Shown here piece by piece: positions 8,366 through 17,491 of a stretch of 56,448 nucleotides of DNA (its first letter is position 1; the number at the start of each line of letters is the position of its first letter). Origin of the DNA: Fimimonas sp963619835 (GTDB taxonomy: Bacteria > Bacillota > Clostridia > Christensenellales > CAG-314); NCBI GenBank assembly GCA_963619835.1, contig CAVEYD010000002.1, positions 1 to 56,448 on the forward strand, in the 5' to 3' direction. The translations under genes were made by a program, and so were the position numbers. Under the pieces are notes generated by a model that saw nothing but the letters and a program-made list of their open reading frames with translations, was not told where the DNA came from and ran no database searches.

Positions 8366-9799
8366 TTAAGCTTGTTGAGATGCAGGCATGTTTTCATCGG
8401 GCGGGGCTTCTTCGGTTTTTTCGTACTTTTTACCATCCTTGTGAAGCTTGACTGCAAGCCAAATTGCTCCTGTTGTGGATGTGATTATCCACGAAATAGG
8501 ATACAAACTCAGTAAAAACCAAAATTCTTTGTAATTTGGGAAAACAAGATAAATCCAAATTACACGATAAATACAAGTGCCTACAAGTACAATCAGCATG
8601 GAGGTTATCGAATAACCTATTCCACGCAAACTAAAAGTTACAACTTCCATTACACCGTCCAAAAAGTAAGTTCCGCAGACAACAAGCATACGTTCGAACG
8701 CATAGCCGATAATTTGACTTAGCTCATCTTGCGATGCGGAATTGTCGGTGAAAATTCGGCAAAGCGGAGTGTGTAACAAAATTGCCATCCAACCGACAAA
8801 AAGAGATGATCCGACAACAAGAGCCATGGTTATGGCAACAGCTTTACGAATACGGGTGTAATTTTTTGCGCCATAGTTTTGTCCGACGGCGGTAAGTCCG
8901 GTAAGTGTAATTGCATTTATTGTTGCATATACATAGCCTTCAATTTGTGCAGAAACTGCGCTTCCGTTTGCAACAGTACTACCGAATGCATTGATTGCCG
9001 ATTGCAATAAAACGTTTGTTATACTGAAAAGCGCTCCTTGTATTCCGCTTGGAACACCATAACGCAAAATTTCTTTAAGTGCTTGACTGTCGATTTTTAA
9101 ATCTTTGAAAGAAAGTTTTATAAATCCTTTGCTTTTACACAATGTGATTACGACCAAAACAGCAGATATCGCTTGACTGATGATGGTTGCCAACGCAACA
9201 CCGGCAACCTCCATTTTAAACACAACTACCGAAACAATGTTTACAATAATGTTGATCACTCCCGATAACGTTAAAAACATTAACGGACGTTTTGTATCAC
9301 CTACTGCACGAAGCATGGATGCGCCAAAATTGTAAACCGTGTTAAACGGCGCACCGAGGAAAATAATTTGCAAATAAGTTGTGGCATAATCGATATGCTC
9401 GGCATTGGTGTGCATAAGTGTGAGCAACGTGCGAGCAAGGGAACATCCCACAACCGCAATAAGAACTCCACTGATTACACTAAGCACCATTGCCGTATGC
9501 AAAACTTTGTGTGCGTACTCTTGTTTTTTTGCTCCGTAAGCCGAAGAAAGAACAACTCCCGCACCGCCGGAAAGTCCTATTGCAAGATTGATTATCAAAG
9601 AGTTTAGTGCACCCGTTGCACCGACAGCACCGACAGCATCGTTGCTTACAAATTTGCCGACAACGATCATGTCTGCAGAGTTAAACAAAAGTTGCAAAAT
9701 CGACGTAAGAACAAGAGGAATTGCAAATGAAATTATTTGCGGGAAAAGATTCCCGACGGTCATATCTATTTCGTGTTTTGATGGTTTTGTTAGAAGCAT
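8366..9799 (-). CDS. MATE family efflux transporter
   Basis: A 477-residue membrane protein with about twelve hydrophobic segments arranged as two repeats, the usual MATE length and layout. The N-terminal segment IISFAIPLVLTSILQLLFNS, the following VGKFVSNDAVGAVGAT and the second-half GLTAVGQNYGAKN are typical. MATE proteins export cationic drugs or metabolites using a Na+ or H+ gradient; the substrate cannot be predicted. The SD AAGGT is 6 nt before the ATG. The gene ends nine bases from the assembly gap, so its terminator is not visible. It is divergent from the ABC operon to its right. Confidence 0.93.
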   Translation of the reverse strand: MLLTKPSKHEIDMTVGNLFPQIISFAIPLVLTSILQLLFNSADMIVVGKFVSNDAVGAVGATGALNSLIINLAIGLSGGAGVVLSSAYGAKKQEYAHKVLHTAMVLSVISGVLIAVVGCSLARTLLTLMHTNAEHIDYATTYLQIIFLGAPFNTVYNFGASMLRAVGDTKRPLMFLTLSGVINIIVNIVSVVVFKMEVAGVALATIISQAISAVLVVITLCKSKGFIKLSFKDLKIDSQALKEILRYGVPSGIQGALFSITNVLLQSAINAFGSTVANGSAVSAQIEGYVYATINAITLTGLTAVGQNYGAKNYTRIRKAVAITMALVVGSSLFVGWMAILLHTPLCRIFTDNSASQDELSQIIGYAFERMLVVCGTYFLDGVMEVVTFSLRGIGYSITSMLIVLVGTCIYRVIWIYLVFPNYKEFWFLLSLYPISWIITSTTGAIWLAVKLHKDGKKYEKTEEAPPDENMPASQQA

Positions 9800-9826
9800 A
9801 TTTTTACCTTAAATATTGAGATAAAT

Positions 9827-9855
9827 GTTTTACCACATTATTTGCTATTTTGCAA
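9827..9855 (-). promoter_or_regulatory. Possible promoter of the MATE gene
   Basis: -35 TTGCAA, 17-nt spacer, -10 TAAAAC, about 28 nt before the start codon. The match is moderate. Confidence 0.45.
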
Positions 9856-9948
9856 CAAAAACAACCACTCGTTTTAATGAATTTGTAAAATTTTAAAAAA
9901 TAGATCTATCGTTAAACATTGCGACTTGTAGCTTAGTTTTGCCACCTA

Positions 9949-9977
9949 TTGACTTTTGGAGATAAATTTGTTATGCT
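9949..9977 (+). promoter_or_regulatory. Promoter of the ABC/radical SAM operon
   Basis: -35 TTGACT, 17-nt spacer, -10 TATGCT. It lies upstream of the GTG at 10012, within an in-frame open stretch, which argues against any earlier start for the ATPase gene. Confidence 0.7.
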
Positions 9978-10011
9978 TGAAAAAGTGATTTTATTTGCAA
10001 CGGAGGTTGTT

Positions 10012-10911
10012 GTGAGCACAGCAGTTATCGCATCGAATTTGTGTAAATCGTACAAAAAAGTAAACGCCGTACAAAACGTGTCGTTTACAATAAATCAAGG
10101 GGAAATTGTAGGGCTTATAGGTAAAAACGGGGCCGGAAAAACAACTTTGATTAGACTTCTTTCCGGACTGACTAAGCCAACAAGCGGGCAATTTTTGTTG
10201 CTTGACGGACAACCTCGCAACGATTACGATGTTGCGGCAATTGTAGAAAGTCCGCCAATTTACAAAAACATGACGGCAATGGACAATCTCGAAGCGCAAA
10301 GTTTGCTTCTTGGATTGCCTATCGACAAAGAATACATGGCTCAAACTTTAAATCTTGTAGGGCTTGATCCAAACAACAAACAAAAAGCGAAAAATTACTC
10401 TTTGGGAATGAGACAGCGTCTTGCAATTGCAATAACACTTATTGGCAAACCTAAACTTTTGTTGCTTGATGAACCGACAAACGGATTAGATCCTCAAGGA
10501 ATACGCGATATGCGACAAATTTTTGTCGATATAAACAAGCAACTTGGCACTACACTGCTAATTTCCAGCCATATTCTTTCCGAACTTGGCAAATTTGCAA
10601 CACAATTTTTGTTTATGGACAAAGGGTGCTTGATAAAAGATATTTCGGCAAGCGAACTTCTACAAGCGAAAAGCAAAAAAATTAAACTTAGTGTCAACAA
10701 CGTGGATGCAGCTAAAAGCATTTTGGACTCTCTTGGCGTTTGCAAAATAATTTCATCCGAGTTTGTTGAATTTTCCGGAGAGGTGCCTGCAACTCAACTT
10801 GTTGTGGCATTGGCCAACAACGACATTGAGGTAAAGTCGTTTGCAACCGTAGGGGACAACTTGGAAGATTACTTTTTGCAACTCATTGCAGACAACGGAG
10901 GCGAAAAATGA
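10012..10911 (+). CDS. ABC transporter ATP-binding protein (ABC-2 / BcrA-like)
   Basis: A 299-residue ATPase. The Walker A motif GKNGAGKTT is at 37-45, the ABC signature appears as YSLGMRQRL, and Walker B is LLLLDEPTNGLDP with the switch His in ISSHIL. The degenerate LGMRQ signature and the C-terminal tail of about 90 residues are typical of ATPases paired with ABC-2 permeases that export antibiotics or peptides or confer self-immunity. The start is GTG with GGAGG 5 nt upstream. It overlaps the permease gene by ATGA, so the two are coupled. It is the first gene of a four-gene operon that also encodes a radical SAM enzyme. Confidence 0.93.
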   Translation: MSTAVIASNLCKSYKKVNAVQNVSFTINQGEIVGLIGKNGAGKTTLIRLLSGLTKPTSGQFLLLDGQPRNDYDVAAIVESPPIYKNMTAMDNLEAQSLLLGLPIDKEYMAQTLNLVGLDPNNKQKAKNYSLGMRQRLAIAITLIGKPKLLLLDEPTNGLDPQGIRDMRQIFVDINKQLGTTLLISSHILSELGKFATQFLFMDKGCLIKDISASELLQAKSKKIKLSVNNVDAAKSILDSLGVCKIISSEFVEFSGEVPATQLVVALANNDIEVKSFATVGDNLEDYFLQLIADNGGEK

Positions 10912-11687
10912 TTAAAATTTTGAGAATGGAATTTTTCCGCCTAAAAAAATTTAAAACATTTTTTGTGCTACTGGGTGTAGTCGTACTACTAAAGTTGCTT
11001 TCATTTTTGATTGTTTTGGGCTCTTCGTGGATTTTGACAGGTGAGACAAGCCTTTGGAGCGGAACCGGATTGCTGTATATTAAAACCATCTCCTCGCTCG
11101 GTTCGACAACAGACTTGCTTGCACTAATTTGCACGGCAGTTTTTTTGTCGAGAGAGTTTAGCGACGGACCTATAAGGAACGCTATCCTTTCCAACAAAAG
11201 CCGCACCACTATTTACTTTTCCTATGGGGTTGTGGCATTGTTTATCGGCGTTGTTTTTTGCTTGACAGAATACATAGTGCAAGTGGCATTGTTTTCCACT
11301 TTGGGGTTTGCAGTGTCGTTAAACGTTGTTTTACGTGAATGCTTTGAGACTTTTGTAGTATCGCTATTTCTTACAATCTTTTCGCAAAGCTCAGTAGTGT
11401 TATTTTTGTTTTGCACACGTAAGACGGCGACTACAATTATCCTTCCGGTACTTGTTGCGCAAATTGCTCCTGTTAACATTGCAAGTATACTCCTTTCGCT
11501 AGCTGAGGCCGATATAATAAAAGAAAACGCAATTGATTGGTTGCCTTTTTTAAACGTAACAATGTTTGAGAATTTGACCGAGCCGAGTGCAACCCTTGTG
11601 TTACAAATACTGATGTATCTTGTGCCACTTTCGGCACTGTTTGTGTATTTAGGATGGAATTCGTTTAGAAAAGCCGACTTAAAATAG
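10908..11687 (+). CDS. ABC-2 type transporter permease
   Basis: A 259-residue membrane protein with about six hydrophobic segments, starting MIKILRMEFFRLKKFKTFF, the usual cytosolic lead-in of ABC-2 permeases. It contains LICTAVFLSREFSDGPIRNAI, the typical motif after TM2 (FLSREFSDGPIRN). It would form a dimeric export channel with the ATPase encoded just upstream, with which it overlaps by four bases. Homologous pairs include bacitracin and lantibiotic immunity exporters. Eight bases separate it from the next gene. Confidence 0.88.
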   Translation: MIKILRMEFFRLKKFKTFFVLLGVVVLLKLLSFLIVLGSSWILTGETSLWSGTGLLYIKTISSLGSTTDLLALICTAVFLSREFSDGPIRNAILSNKSRTTIYFSYGVVALFIGVVFCLTEYIVQVALFSTLGFAVSLNVVLRECFETFVVSLFLTIFSQSSVVLFLFCTRKTATTIILPVLVAQIAPVNIASILLSLAEADIIKENAIDWLPFLNVTMFENLTEPSATLVLQILMYLVPLSALFVYLGWNSFRKADLK

Positions 11688-11695
11688 GAGAAATT

Positions 11696-12313
11696 ATGAA
11701 AAGAATAATTAGAGAGAGCGTGTTTGAAACAAACAGTTCAAGCACTCACGCAGTAACAATAAAAAGAAAACAACCCGATGAAAAATGGCGTAACATTTCG
11801 GAAATGTACAACTCCGAGCGTGAAATACGTTCTCCGTTAGAAAAAATGCTTTTTACTTGGGCTTTTGAGTGCTACGACTTTCAAGCGTGCGAAATAGCTT
11901 GGGCAATTAACGACGACACAGACGAAGAGACCGCAAAGGAATACAAAGAGGCACTGCAAGAAGCAACGCAGGGACATAACCTTTTTAAAAGAGTGTTGCT
12001 TGAAGAATGTGGTAAGTATCAAATTTTTAACCACGAAGAAGCTTTGGCACTTATGAATAATGCCGAAATGGACAGCTACAATCACCCTGTTTGTTGCAGA
12101 TACTTTTGCAATGATGTGTTAGATTATTGCACATGCAACATTGATTTGTTTGAAATAGGCTACTTTTTACTTGGAAGACATTTCCGCGGGGTATATGAAA
12201 CAGAAGACGGAATGAGGCTATTTGCCGAAAAACTGTTTGATAAAAACGTGTACTATCTACTTAAGGAAAACAATCTTGGCGGAATTGACAACGTCTGCTA
12301 TTTGATTAATTAA
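11696..12313 (+). CDS. Unrecognised protein with N-terminal ETNSSSTH motif
   Basis: A 205-residue soluble protein without signal peptide or membrane segment. I do not recognise a function. It opens with RESVFETNSSSTHAVTI (motif at 11-19), which from memory recurs at the very N-terminus of uncharacterised Clostridia and phage proteins. The centre is acidic and helical. A cysteine cluster follows at 133, 134, 138, 145 and 147, which could bind a metal or be redox active. The SD AGGAG is 5 nt before the ATG. It sits between the ABC permease and a radical SAM enzyme whose start is one base beyond its stop, so the last two are certainly co-translated. Possible roles are a partner or substrate carrier for the radical SAM enzyme; this is inference only. 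Confidence 0.85.
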   Translation: MKRIIRESVFETNSSSTHAVTIKRKQPDEKWRNISEMYNSEREIRSPLEKMLFTWAFECYDFQACEIAWAINDDTDEETAKEYKEALQEATQGHNLFKRVLLEECGKYQIFNHEEALALMNNAEMDSYNHPVCCRYFCNDVLDYCTCNIDLFEIGYFLLGRHFRGVYETEDGMRLFAEKLFDKNVYYLLKENNLGGIDNVCYLIN

Positions 12314-12314
12314 C

Positions 12315-13190
12315 ATGGAACTACTACGCAAATATAAAAACGGCAATTACACCGTTTGCCTGTACTCCGATGGCACAAAAGAAATGGCCACAGACGAAGA
12401 AGAATTCATTTCGAATTTTCCGGACAGCATTGACTTAAAAATAACAGACTACTGTGATCAAAATTGCCCGATGTGTCACGAAAACTCACTATCAAATGGC
12501 AAACACGCCAACCTTGACGCTCCGTTCTTAGGTAAATTACATGCAGGAACAGAACTTGCTATCGGTGGAGGCAATCCACTGTCGCATCCGCAACTAGTTG
12601 ATTTTTTGCAAAAACTGAAAGTAATGGGCATTGTTGCTAACATAACAATAAACGAAAAACATTTACTTACAAACATGGATTTTGTGCAATCGCTCGTGTC
12701 TCAAAAACTTGTTTACGGTGTTGGAATATCGCTAAATGAGTATAGTAAAAAAACTTTTGAATTTGCAAAAACCAACAGTAACATTGTGTTACATGTTGTT
12801 TGCGGTGTTGCCGACTTGGACAAATTACTAACAAACTGCGACGAAAAATTAAAGATTCTGCTGCTTGGTTATAAGAAATTTGGCAGGGGAGAAAATTTTT
12901 TTAGCAAAGAAGTGTTACTAAACATAAGCAACTTTAGACGAGCTCTACTTCTACTCTCAAAAAAATTTGGCGTAGTTAGTTTTGACAATCTTGCACTGCA
13001 ACAACTAAACGTCGAAAAAATTGTAAGTGACAGCATTTGGAATTCTCACTACATGGGAGATGATGGAAAACACACCATGTACATTGACTTGGTTAACAAA
13101 AAATTTGCGAAAAACTCAATTAGTGAAGAAAGATACGATTTATTGCCTACTGTTGACGAAATGCTAACTTTTTTGAAAAATAAAGAATAA
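12315..13190 (+). CDS. Radical SAM domain protein
   Basis: A 291-residue cytosolic protein. The pattern DLKITDYCDQNCPMCHE gives C47-x3-C51-x2-C54, the [4Fe-4S]-binding triad of radical SAM enzymes. GGGNPLSHP at 84-92 takes the place of the SAM-contacting GGEP motif and is followed by a helix and a VANITINE strand, as in the radical SAM barrel. Only isolated cysteines follow, so there is no SPASM or other auxiliary cluster. The first 30 residues are a short beta-rich lead (YTVCLYSDGTKE). The start is directly after the ETNSSSTH gene stop. The substrate is unknown; with an ABC exporter in the same operon, a modified peptide or small metabolite is conceivable. Confidence 0.82.
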   Translation: MELLRKYKNGNYTVCLYSDGTKEMATDEEEFISNFPDSIDLKITDYCDQNCPMCHENSLSNGKHANLDAPFLGKLHAGTELAIGGGNPLSHPQLVDFLQKLKVMGIVANITINEKHLLTNMDFVQSLVSQKLVYGVGISLNEYSKKTFEFAKTNSNIVLHVVCGVADLDKLLTNCDEKLKILLLGYKKFGRGENFFSKEVLLNISNFRRALLLLSKKFGVVSFDNLALQQLNVEKIVSDSIWNSHYMGDDGKHTMYIDLVNKKFAKNSISEERYDLLPTVDEMLTFLKNKE

Positions 13191-13195
13191 AATAT

Positions 13196-13240
13196 AAAAA
13201 AAGAAGCTCTCGCATTTGAGAACTTCTTTTTTTTATTTAA
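13196..13240. terminator. Bidirectional terminator after the radical SAM gene
   Basis: AAGAAG-TCTC pairs with GAGA-CTTCTT around GCATTT, with a T-run on the plus strand and an A-run on the other side. It serves this operon and the convergent lipoprotein gene. Confidence 0.85.
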
Positions 13241-13266
13241 TGAATTTGTTGCAATGATTTTTGAAA

Positions 13267-13677
13267 CTATCTTGCTGCCTTTACGCCGGCTTTTGTTCCG
13301 TAGTAAATCATAGCGCCACTTTGTTTGCAAACCCAATCAGAGTCTTTTTCATCATCGTCTTTTTTGTCTTCAGCATACTTTTGAACTTCGTCCCAAGCAT
13401 CTTTAGCTGCATCTGCGCTGCCGAAATAAATGACTGTTACTGTTTCGGTTTTGTCGTCTTCTGTTTTTGTTCCGCTAATAACACAATCGATGTCTTTAAC
13501 GCCAAGAAGTCTTAAAGCTGCCGGAATGATTGTTTCGTCTTTTGCTGCGGTGTAACCATTCTTTTCAAGAGCCTTTACAGCTTTGTCGGGATCACTGTTG
13601 GGAGCACAAGCTACAAGCACTGCAAGAGCCAAAACTGCAACAAGTGAAAGAGCAATAATTTTAGCACATTTTTTCAT
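13267..13677 (-). CDS. Small predicted lipoprotein, unknown function
   Basis: A 136-residue protein with the signal MKKCAKIIALSLVAVLAL and lipobox LVAC (Cys24). The mature domain of about 110 residues is charged and mixed alpha/beta (KAVKALEKNGYTA, VTVIYFGSADAAKDAWDEV) and ends near a conserved-looking KAGVKAAR. It resembles small surface lipoproteins of gut Clostridia, but I cannot name a family. The ATG at 13677 was chosen because GGAGG lies 8 nt upstream. It has its own promoter, and its 3' end faces the radical SAM operon terminator. Confidence 0.8.
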   Translation of the reverse strand: MKKCAKIIALSLVAVLALAVLVACAPNSDPDKAVKALEKNGYTAAKDETIIPAALRLLGVKDIDCVISGTKTEDDKTETVTVIYFGSADAAKDAWDEVQKYAEDKKDDDEKDSDWVCKQSGAMIYYGTKAGVKAAR

Positions 13678-13707
13678 AATAAATTCCTCCAATAAAATTG
13701 TGTTTTA

Positions 13708-13736
13708 ATTTTATAATAATGCAAAAAAATTGTCAA
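13708..13736 (-). promoter_or_regulatory. Promoter of the small lipoprotein gene
   Basis: -35 TTGACA, 17-nt spacer, -10 TAAAAT, about 30 nt upstream of the start codon. Confidence 0.85.
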
Positions 13737-13765
13737 GAACGTTGTAGCAACTTTATATAAATTTT

Positions 13766-14701
13766 TTATTTTTTGTGGCGTTGCTGTTCCAAAAGCGAAA
13801 AGTATCTGTCGTCGCCGTCAGAAAAGAGCGTGACTATGTTTTTGCCCTTATTTTCCAAAGCATTTGCAAGACGTACTGCGGCAACAATGTTGGCAGCAGA
13901 AGAAATTCCACAACAATATCCTTGCTTTAGGTTGAGAGTGTAAAACATGTCGAGTGCTTCGTCATCTGTTACGGTTTGAACACTATCAACAATCGACTTG
14001 TCGTACAAATCCGTAACAAATCCTGCGCCTATGCCCTGTATTTTATGTTCACCGTTTGTCCCCTTGGTAATCGCGGGGCTACTTGCCGGCTCAACCGCTA
14101 TAATTTTTACGGCAGGATTTAATTCCTTTAACCTTTTTGCGGTACCGATAAGTGTTCCACCTGTACCTACCCCGGCAACAAAGTAGTCAACATTTGGCAA
14201 ATCCGCAGCAATCTCGTCTGCAGTTGACAAATAGTGTGCAAGCACATTGGCTTTGTTTTGAAATTGTCTGATAAGAATATGCCTTGGCTCTCTGCCAAAA
14301 ATTTCGGCTTGTTCAATTGCTCCGCGCATGCCGAGTTTTCCTTCGGTCAATACAAGTTGAGCACCTAATCCTTGCAAAAGCTGTCGCCGTTCGATACTCA
14401 TCGTGTCCGGCATAGTAAGAAGTACTTTGTAACCGCGCTTTACTCCTATGTAAGCAAGAGAAATACCCATGTTTCCGCTTGTCGCTTCAACAATGGTGTC
14501 GCCCTTGTGAAGCTGTCCGTCAGCTTCGGCTTGTAAAATCATGGCAAGAGCAGAACGATCCTTTACACTTCCGCTTGCGTTCTGTGACTCGTCCTTAACA
14601 TAAATATCGGCATCAAAATCTTCTTCGTAGGGAATAAGCGGTGTGTTGCCTATTCCAAGCGGAGTTGCCTCTTGATAAAATTTTTGTTTTGAGATCGTCA
14701 T
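13766..14701 (-). CDS. cysK: Cysteine synthase (O-acetylserine sulfhydrylase)
   Basis: A 311-residue PLP enzyme that makes cysteine from O-acetylserine and sulfide. IGNTPLIPY at 17-25, the PLP lysine in GSVKDRSALAMI (Lys47), the substrate loop TSGNMG at 74-79, the phosphate-binding loop GVGTGGTLIG and HKIQGIGAGF are all visible. TSGNMG differs from the usual TSGNTG. The C-terminus SDGDDRYFS resembles CysM-type ends, so assignment between CysK and CysM is not firm; MSIERRQLLQGLGAQLVLTEG is CysK-like. The ATG at 14701 follows AGGAGG. It lies 93 nt downstream of leuS with a hairpin between them, so read-through from leuS is likely. Confidence 0.9.
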   Translation of the reverse strand: MTISKQKFYQEATPLGIGNTPLIPYEEDFDADIYVKDESQNASGSVKDRSALAMILQAEADGQLHKGDTIVEATSGNMGISLAYIGVKRGYKVLLTMPDTMSIERRQLLQGLGAQLVLTEGKLGMRGAIEQAEIFGREPRHILIRQFQNKANVLAHYLSTADEIAADLPNVDYFVAGVGTGGTLIGTAKRLKELNPAVKIIAVEPASSPAITKGTNGEHKIQGIGAGFVTDLYDKSIVDSVQTVTDDEALDMFYTLNLKQGYCCGISSAANIVAAVRLANALENKGKNIVTLFSDGDDRYFSLLEQQRHKK

Positions 14702-14717
14702 AAAACCTCCTAAAACT

Positions 14718-14756
14718 TTTAACGGCAACAAAAACTTTGTTTCTGTAGCCGTTTTA
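14718..14756 (-). promoter_or_regulatory. Hairpin between leuS and cysteine synthase genes
   Basis: On the minus strand AACGGC pairs with GCCGTT, extended inward by ACAGAAAC/GTTTTTGT. Only weak A/T follows, so it is a partial terminator or mRNA stabiliser. Confidence 0.5.
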
Positions 14757-14794
14757 AGTTTATTGATTTTGTTTTTTAATTTTGTACTACAACA

Positions 14795-17224
14795 TTACAA
14801 AATTATATTTACCAAGCGTCCCGGAATTGCAATAACTTTCTTTGGCGTTTGTCCGTTTAGAAGTTGCTGAACGTTTTTGTCTGCCAAAACAACTTTTTGT
14901 AGTTCGTCGGGAGACAACGTTGCATCAAGCGTAAGACGAGTTTTGGGGCGAGAATTGAACTGAATAAGAATTTCAGCCTCTGATGCGACCAGCGCTTTTT
15001 CGTCAAACGCAGGGAAAGATTGCGTTACAATGCTACCATTGTGCCCCGTTTGTTGCCAAAGTTCTTCTGCAAAATGCGGAGCAAGAGGACTTAACATTTT
15101 TAACAAATCGTCTGCTGTATCACGATAAAGTTTTGCATTTTTTTCGCTCTGCAAATCGTACTTGGAAAGAGCATTGACAAGCTCCATCATACGAGCAACT
15201 GCCGTGTTGAAAGAGAAATCGTTGTAGTCGCTGTCAACCGACTTTATTGTGTTGTGACGAGCACGATTCAATTCCTTTTCTGCCGAACCGAAATCATCGG
15301 TTGTGACATAACTGCCATAAGCATTTAATACATAACGTTCAACACGGTCAAGCCATTTGTTGATTGCCTTTATTCCGTCATCCGACCACGGACCGCCTTC
15401 GATGTACTTAAAACCAAATGCAAGATAGCATCTAAATACATCGGCACCGTAAGTTGAAACATATTCGTCAGGAGAAACGACGTTGCCATGAGACTTACTC
15501 ATGCGGTTGCCGTCCGGTCCTAAAATTACTCCCTGATGGACAAGTGACTTGAAGGGCTCATCAAAATGCAAATAGCCCATATCTCTTAAAGCTTTTGTGA
15601 TAAAACGAGCATATAACAAGTGCATGCAGGCATGTTCCGCACCGCCGACATATTTGTCTACCGGAAGCATTTTGTCGATCCATGTTGTGTCAAACGGTTC
15701 TTTGTCGTTGTGTGCATCCGGATAACGAAGGTAGTACCAGCTGCTACAAACAAAAGTGTCGAGGGTGTCCGGATCGCGAGTTGCTTTGGCTCCGCACTTA
15801 GGACAAGTTACATCGTGAATAAAGCCTTGATGCTTTGCAAGCGGGCTCGTTCCATCCGGACGAAATTCGACATCGTAAGGCAATTTTACCGGCAAATTTT
15901 CGTCCAAGACTTCTCCACAATGCGGACAATAGATAATGGGAATAGGTGCACCCCAATAACGTTGACGGCTAACAAGCCAGTCACGCAAACGATAATTTGT
16001 TTTAATTTCGCCCTTGCCTGTTTCGGCAAGCTTTTCAACAATTTTAATTTTACCTTGTTCGGTGGTCAATCCGTCAAATTCGCCACTGTTGACCATGATT
16101 CCGTGTTCGCAGAAAGGCAAACTATCATCAACTGACGGATCGGCAGATTTAATTACACGTTTAATTTCAAGACCATGTTTTTGAGCAAACTTGTAGTCTC
16201 TTTCGTCGTGAGAAGGAACACCCATTACGGCACCCGTTCCGTAAGTAGCAAGAACATAGTCGCCTATCCACACTTGGACTTTTTCTCCGTTGATTGGATT
16301 TATTGCATAAGCTCCCGTAAACACTCCCGTCTTTTCCTTAGAAGTTGACAAACGTTCAATTTCGTTGGTTTTAGCGACTTCGGCTTTGTAAGCTTCTACT
16401 TCTGCCTTATGTTCGGACGTAGTAATTATGTCAACAAGGCGATGCTCCGGCGCAAGCACAACATAGGTGCAACCAAACAATGTGTCAGCACGAGTCGTAA
16501 AGACTTCTATTTTGTCCGAACCGTCTGCAAGATTAAACACTATTTGTCCGCCTACAGATTTGCCGATCCAGTTGCGTTGCATAGCCTTTGTTTTTTCCGG
16601 CCAATCAAGTGTATCCAAATCGTTTAATAACTCTTCGGCATAATCGGTAATTTTGAAAAACCACTGTGTCAAATCTTTTTTTATGACCTGACTGTCACAA
16701 CGTTCGCAATGTCCGTCAACTACTTGTTCGTTGGCAAGAACAGTGTTACAAGAAGGACACCAGTTTACAGGTGCTTTCTTGCGATAAGCAAGACCTTTTT
16801 TGTAAAGTTGGCAAAACAGCCATTGTGTCCACTTGTAGTAATCCGGAAGACAAGTTTTTATTTCGTGATCCCAATCGAACATGGCACCGATATTTTTAAG
16901 TTGTTGCTCCATTACTTCGATGTTGTGAAGAGTACTGTCTTGCGGGTGCACTCCTGTTTTGATAGCGTAATTTTCGGCAGGCAAACCAAAAGCATCAAAA
17001 CCCATGGGTTGAAATACGTTTGCCCCTTTCATTATTTTGTAACGAGCAAAACTATCTGTTAAACCATAATTGTACCAGTGTCCGATATGTAATTTGGATC
17101 CGCTTGGATAAGAAAACATTTCCAAAACATAGTACTTATTGTCTACATTTTTTTCGTCAAACTTGTAGGGTGGATTTTCGTTCCACTGTTTGTTCCATTT
17201 TTGTTCAACGGCAATTTTGTCCAT
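14795..17224 (-). CDS. leuS: Leucyl-tRNA synthetase
   Basis: An 809-residue class I synthetase that charges tRNA-Leu. The HIGH motif is LHIGHWYNYG near residue 41, the zinc-type knuckle CPSCNTVLANEQV follows WC, the CP1 editing domain occupies roughly 220-420 (TTRADTLFGCT and GTGAVMGVPSHDERD), the second CPHCG/CPKCG pair precedes the catalytic return, and the KMSKS loop reads NRMSKSHGNV. The length is normal. It has its own promoter and a leader of about 105 nt; I looked for a T-box there and saw none. A tRNA-Leu gene is at 45.1 kb. Confidence 0.98.
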   Translation of the reverse strand: MDKIAVEQKWNKQWNENPPYKFDEKNVDNKYYVLEMFSYPSGSKLHIGHWYNYGLTDSFARYKIMKGANVFQPMGFDAFGLPAENYAIKTGVHPQDSTLHNIEVMEQQLKNIGAMFDWDHEIKTCLPDYYKWTQWLFCQLYKKGLAYRKKAPVNWCPSCNTVLANEQVVDGHCERCDSQVIKKDLTQWFFKITDYAEELLNDLDTLDWPEKTKAMQRNWIGKSVGGQIVFNLADGSDKIEVFTTRADTLFGCTYVVLAPEHRLVDIITTSEHKAEVEAYKAEVAKTNEIERLSTSKEKTGVFTGAYAINPINGEKVQVWIGDYVLATYGTGAVMGVPSHDERDYKFAQKHGLEIKRVIKSADPSVDDSLPFCEHGIMVNSGEFDGLTTEQGKIKIVEKLAETGKGEIKTNYRLRDWLVSRQRYWGAPIPIIYCPHCGEVLDENLPVKLPYDVEFRPDGTSPLAKHQGFIHDVTCPKCGAKATRDPDTLDTFVCSSWYYLRYPDAHNDKEPFDTTWIDKMLPVDKYVGGAEHACMHLLYARFITKALRDMGYLHFDEPFKSLVHQGVILGPDGNRMSKSHGNVVSPDEYVSTYGADVFRCYLAFGFKYIEGGPWSDDGIKAINKWLDRVERYVLNAYGSYVTTDDFGSAEKELNRARHNTIKSVDSDYNDFSFNTAVARMMELVNALSKYDLQSEKNAKLYRDTADDLLKMLSPLAPHFAEELWQQTGHNGSIVTQSFPAFDEKALVASEAEILIQFNSRPKTRLTLDATLSPDELQKVVLADKNVQQLLNGQTPKKVIAIPGRLVNIIL

Positions 17225-17332
17225 AAAACACCTCTAAGTGCCAACTAAAGCACATTTTTAATTTGTTTGATAAATTGTTGTCTATTTTCTACTTATAAAA
17301 TCAAATTACAACAATCTTTTACAGCATATTTG

Positions 17333-17361
17333 ATTGTAGAACAATAGCAAAAAAAAGTCAA
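17333..17361 (-). promoter_or_regulatory. Promoter of leuS
   Basis: -35 TTGACT, 17-nt spacer, -10 TACAAT. The leader contains a small GTGC/GCAC hairpin just before the SD GAGGTG. Confidence 0.8.
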
Positions 17362-17491
17362 GAAAGTTGTACTGATTTGAAACACTCATTAAAAATTACA
17401 TAAATCGGCCATTTCAACAAAAAAATATATAACGGCACGCAAAAAATTGCATGCGACAATTAAAATAAAACAGATAAAAAATCAACAAACA
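17362..17491. other. Non-coding spacer between leuS promoter and transketolase terminator
   Basis: AT-rich, with no ORF, RNA gene or riboswitch that I can recognise. A weak GCACGC/GCATGC repeat near 17435-17455 resembles a decayed copy of the adjacent terminator. Confidence 0.5.
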
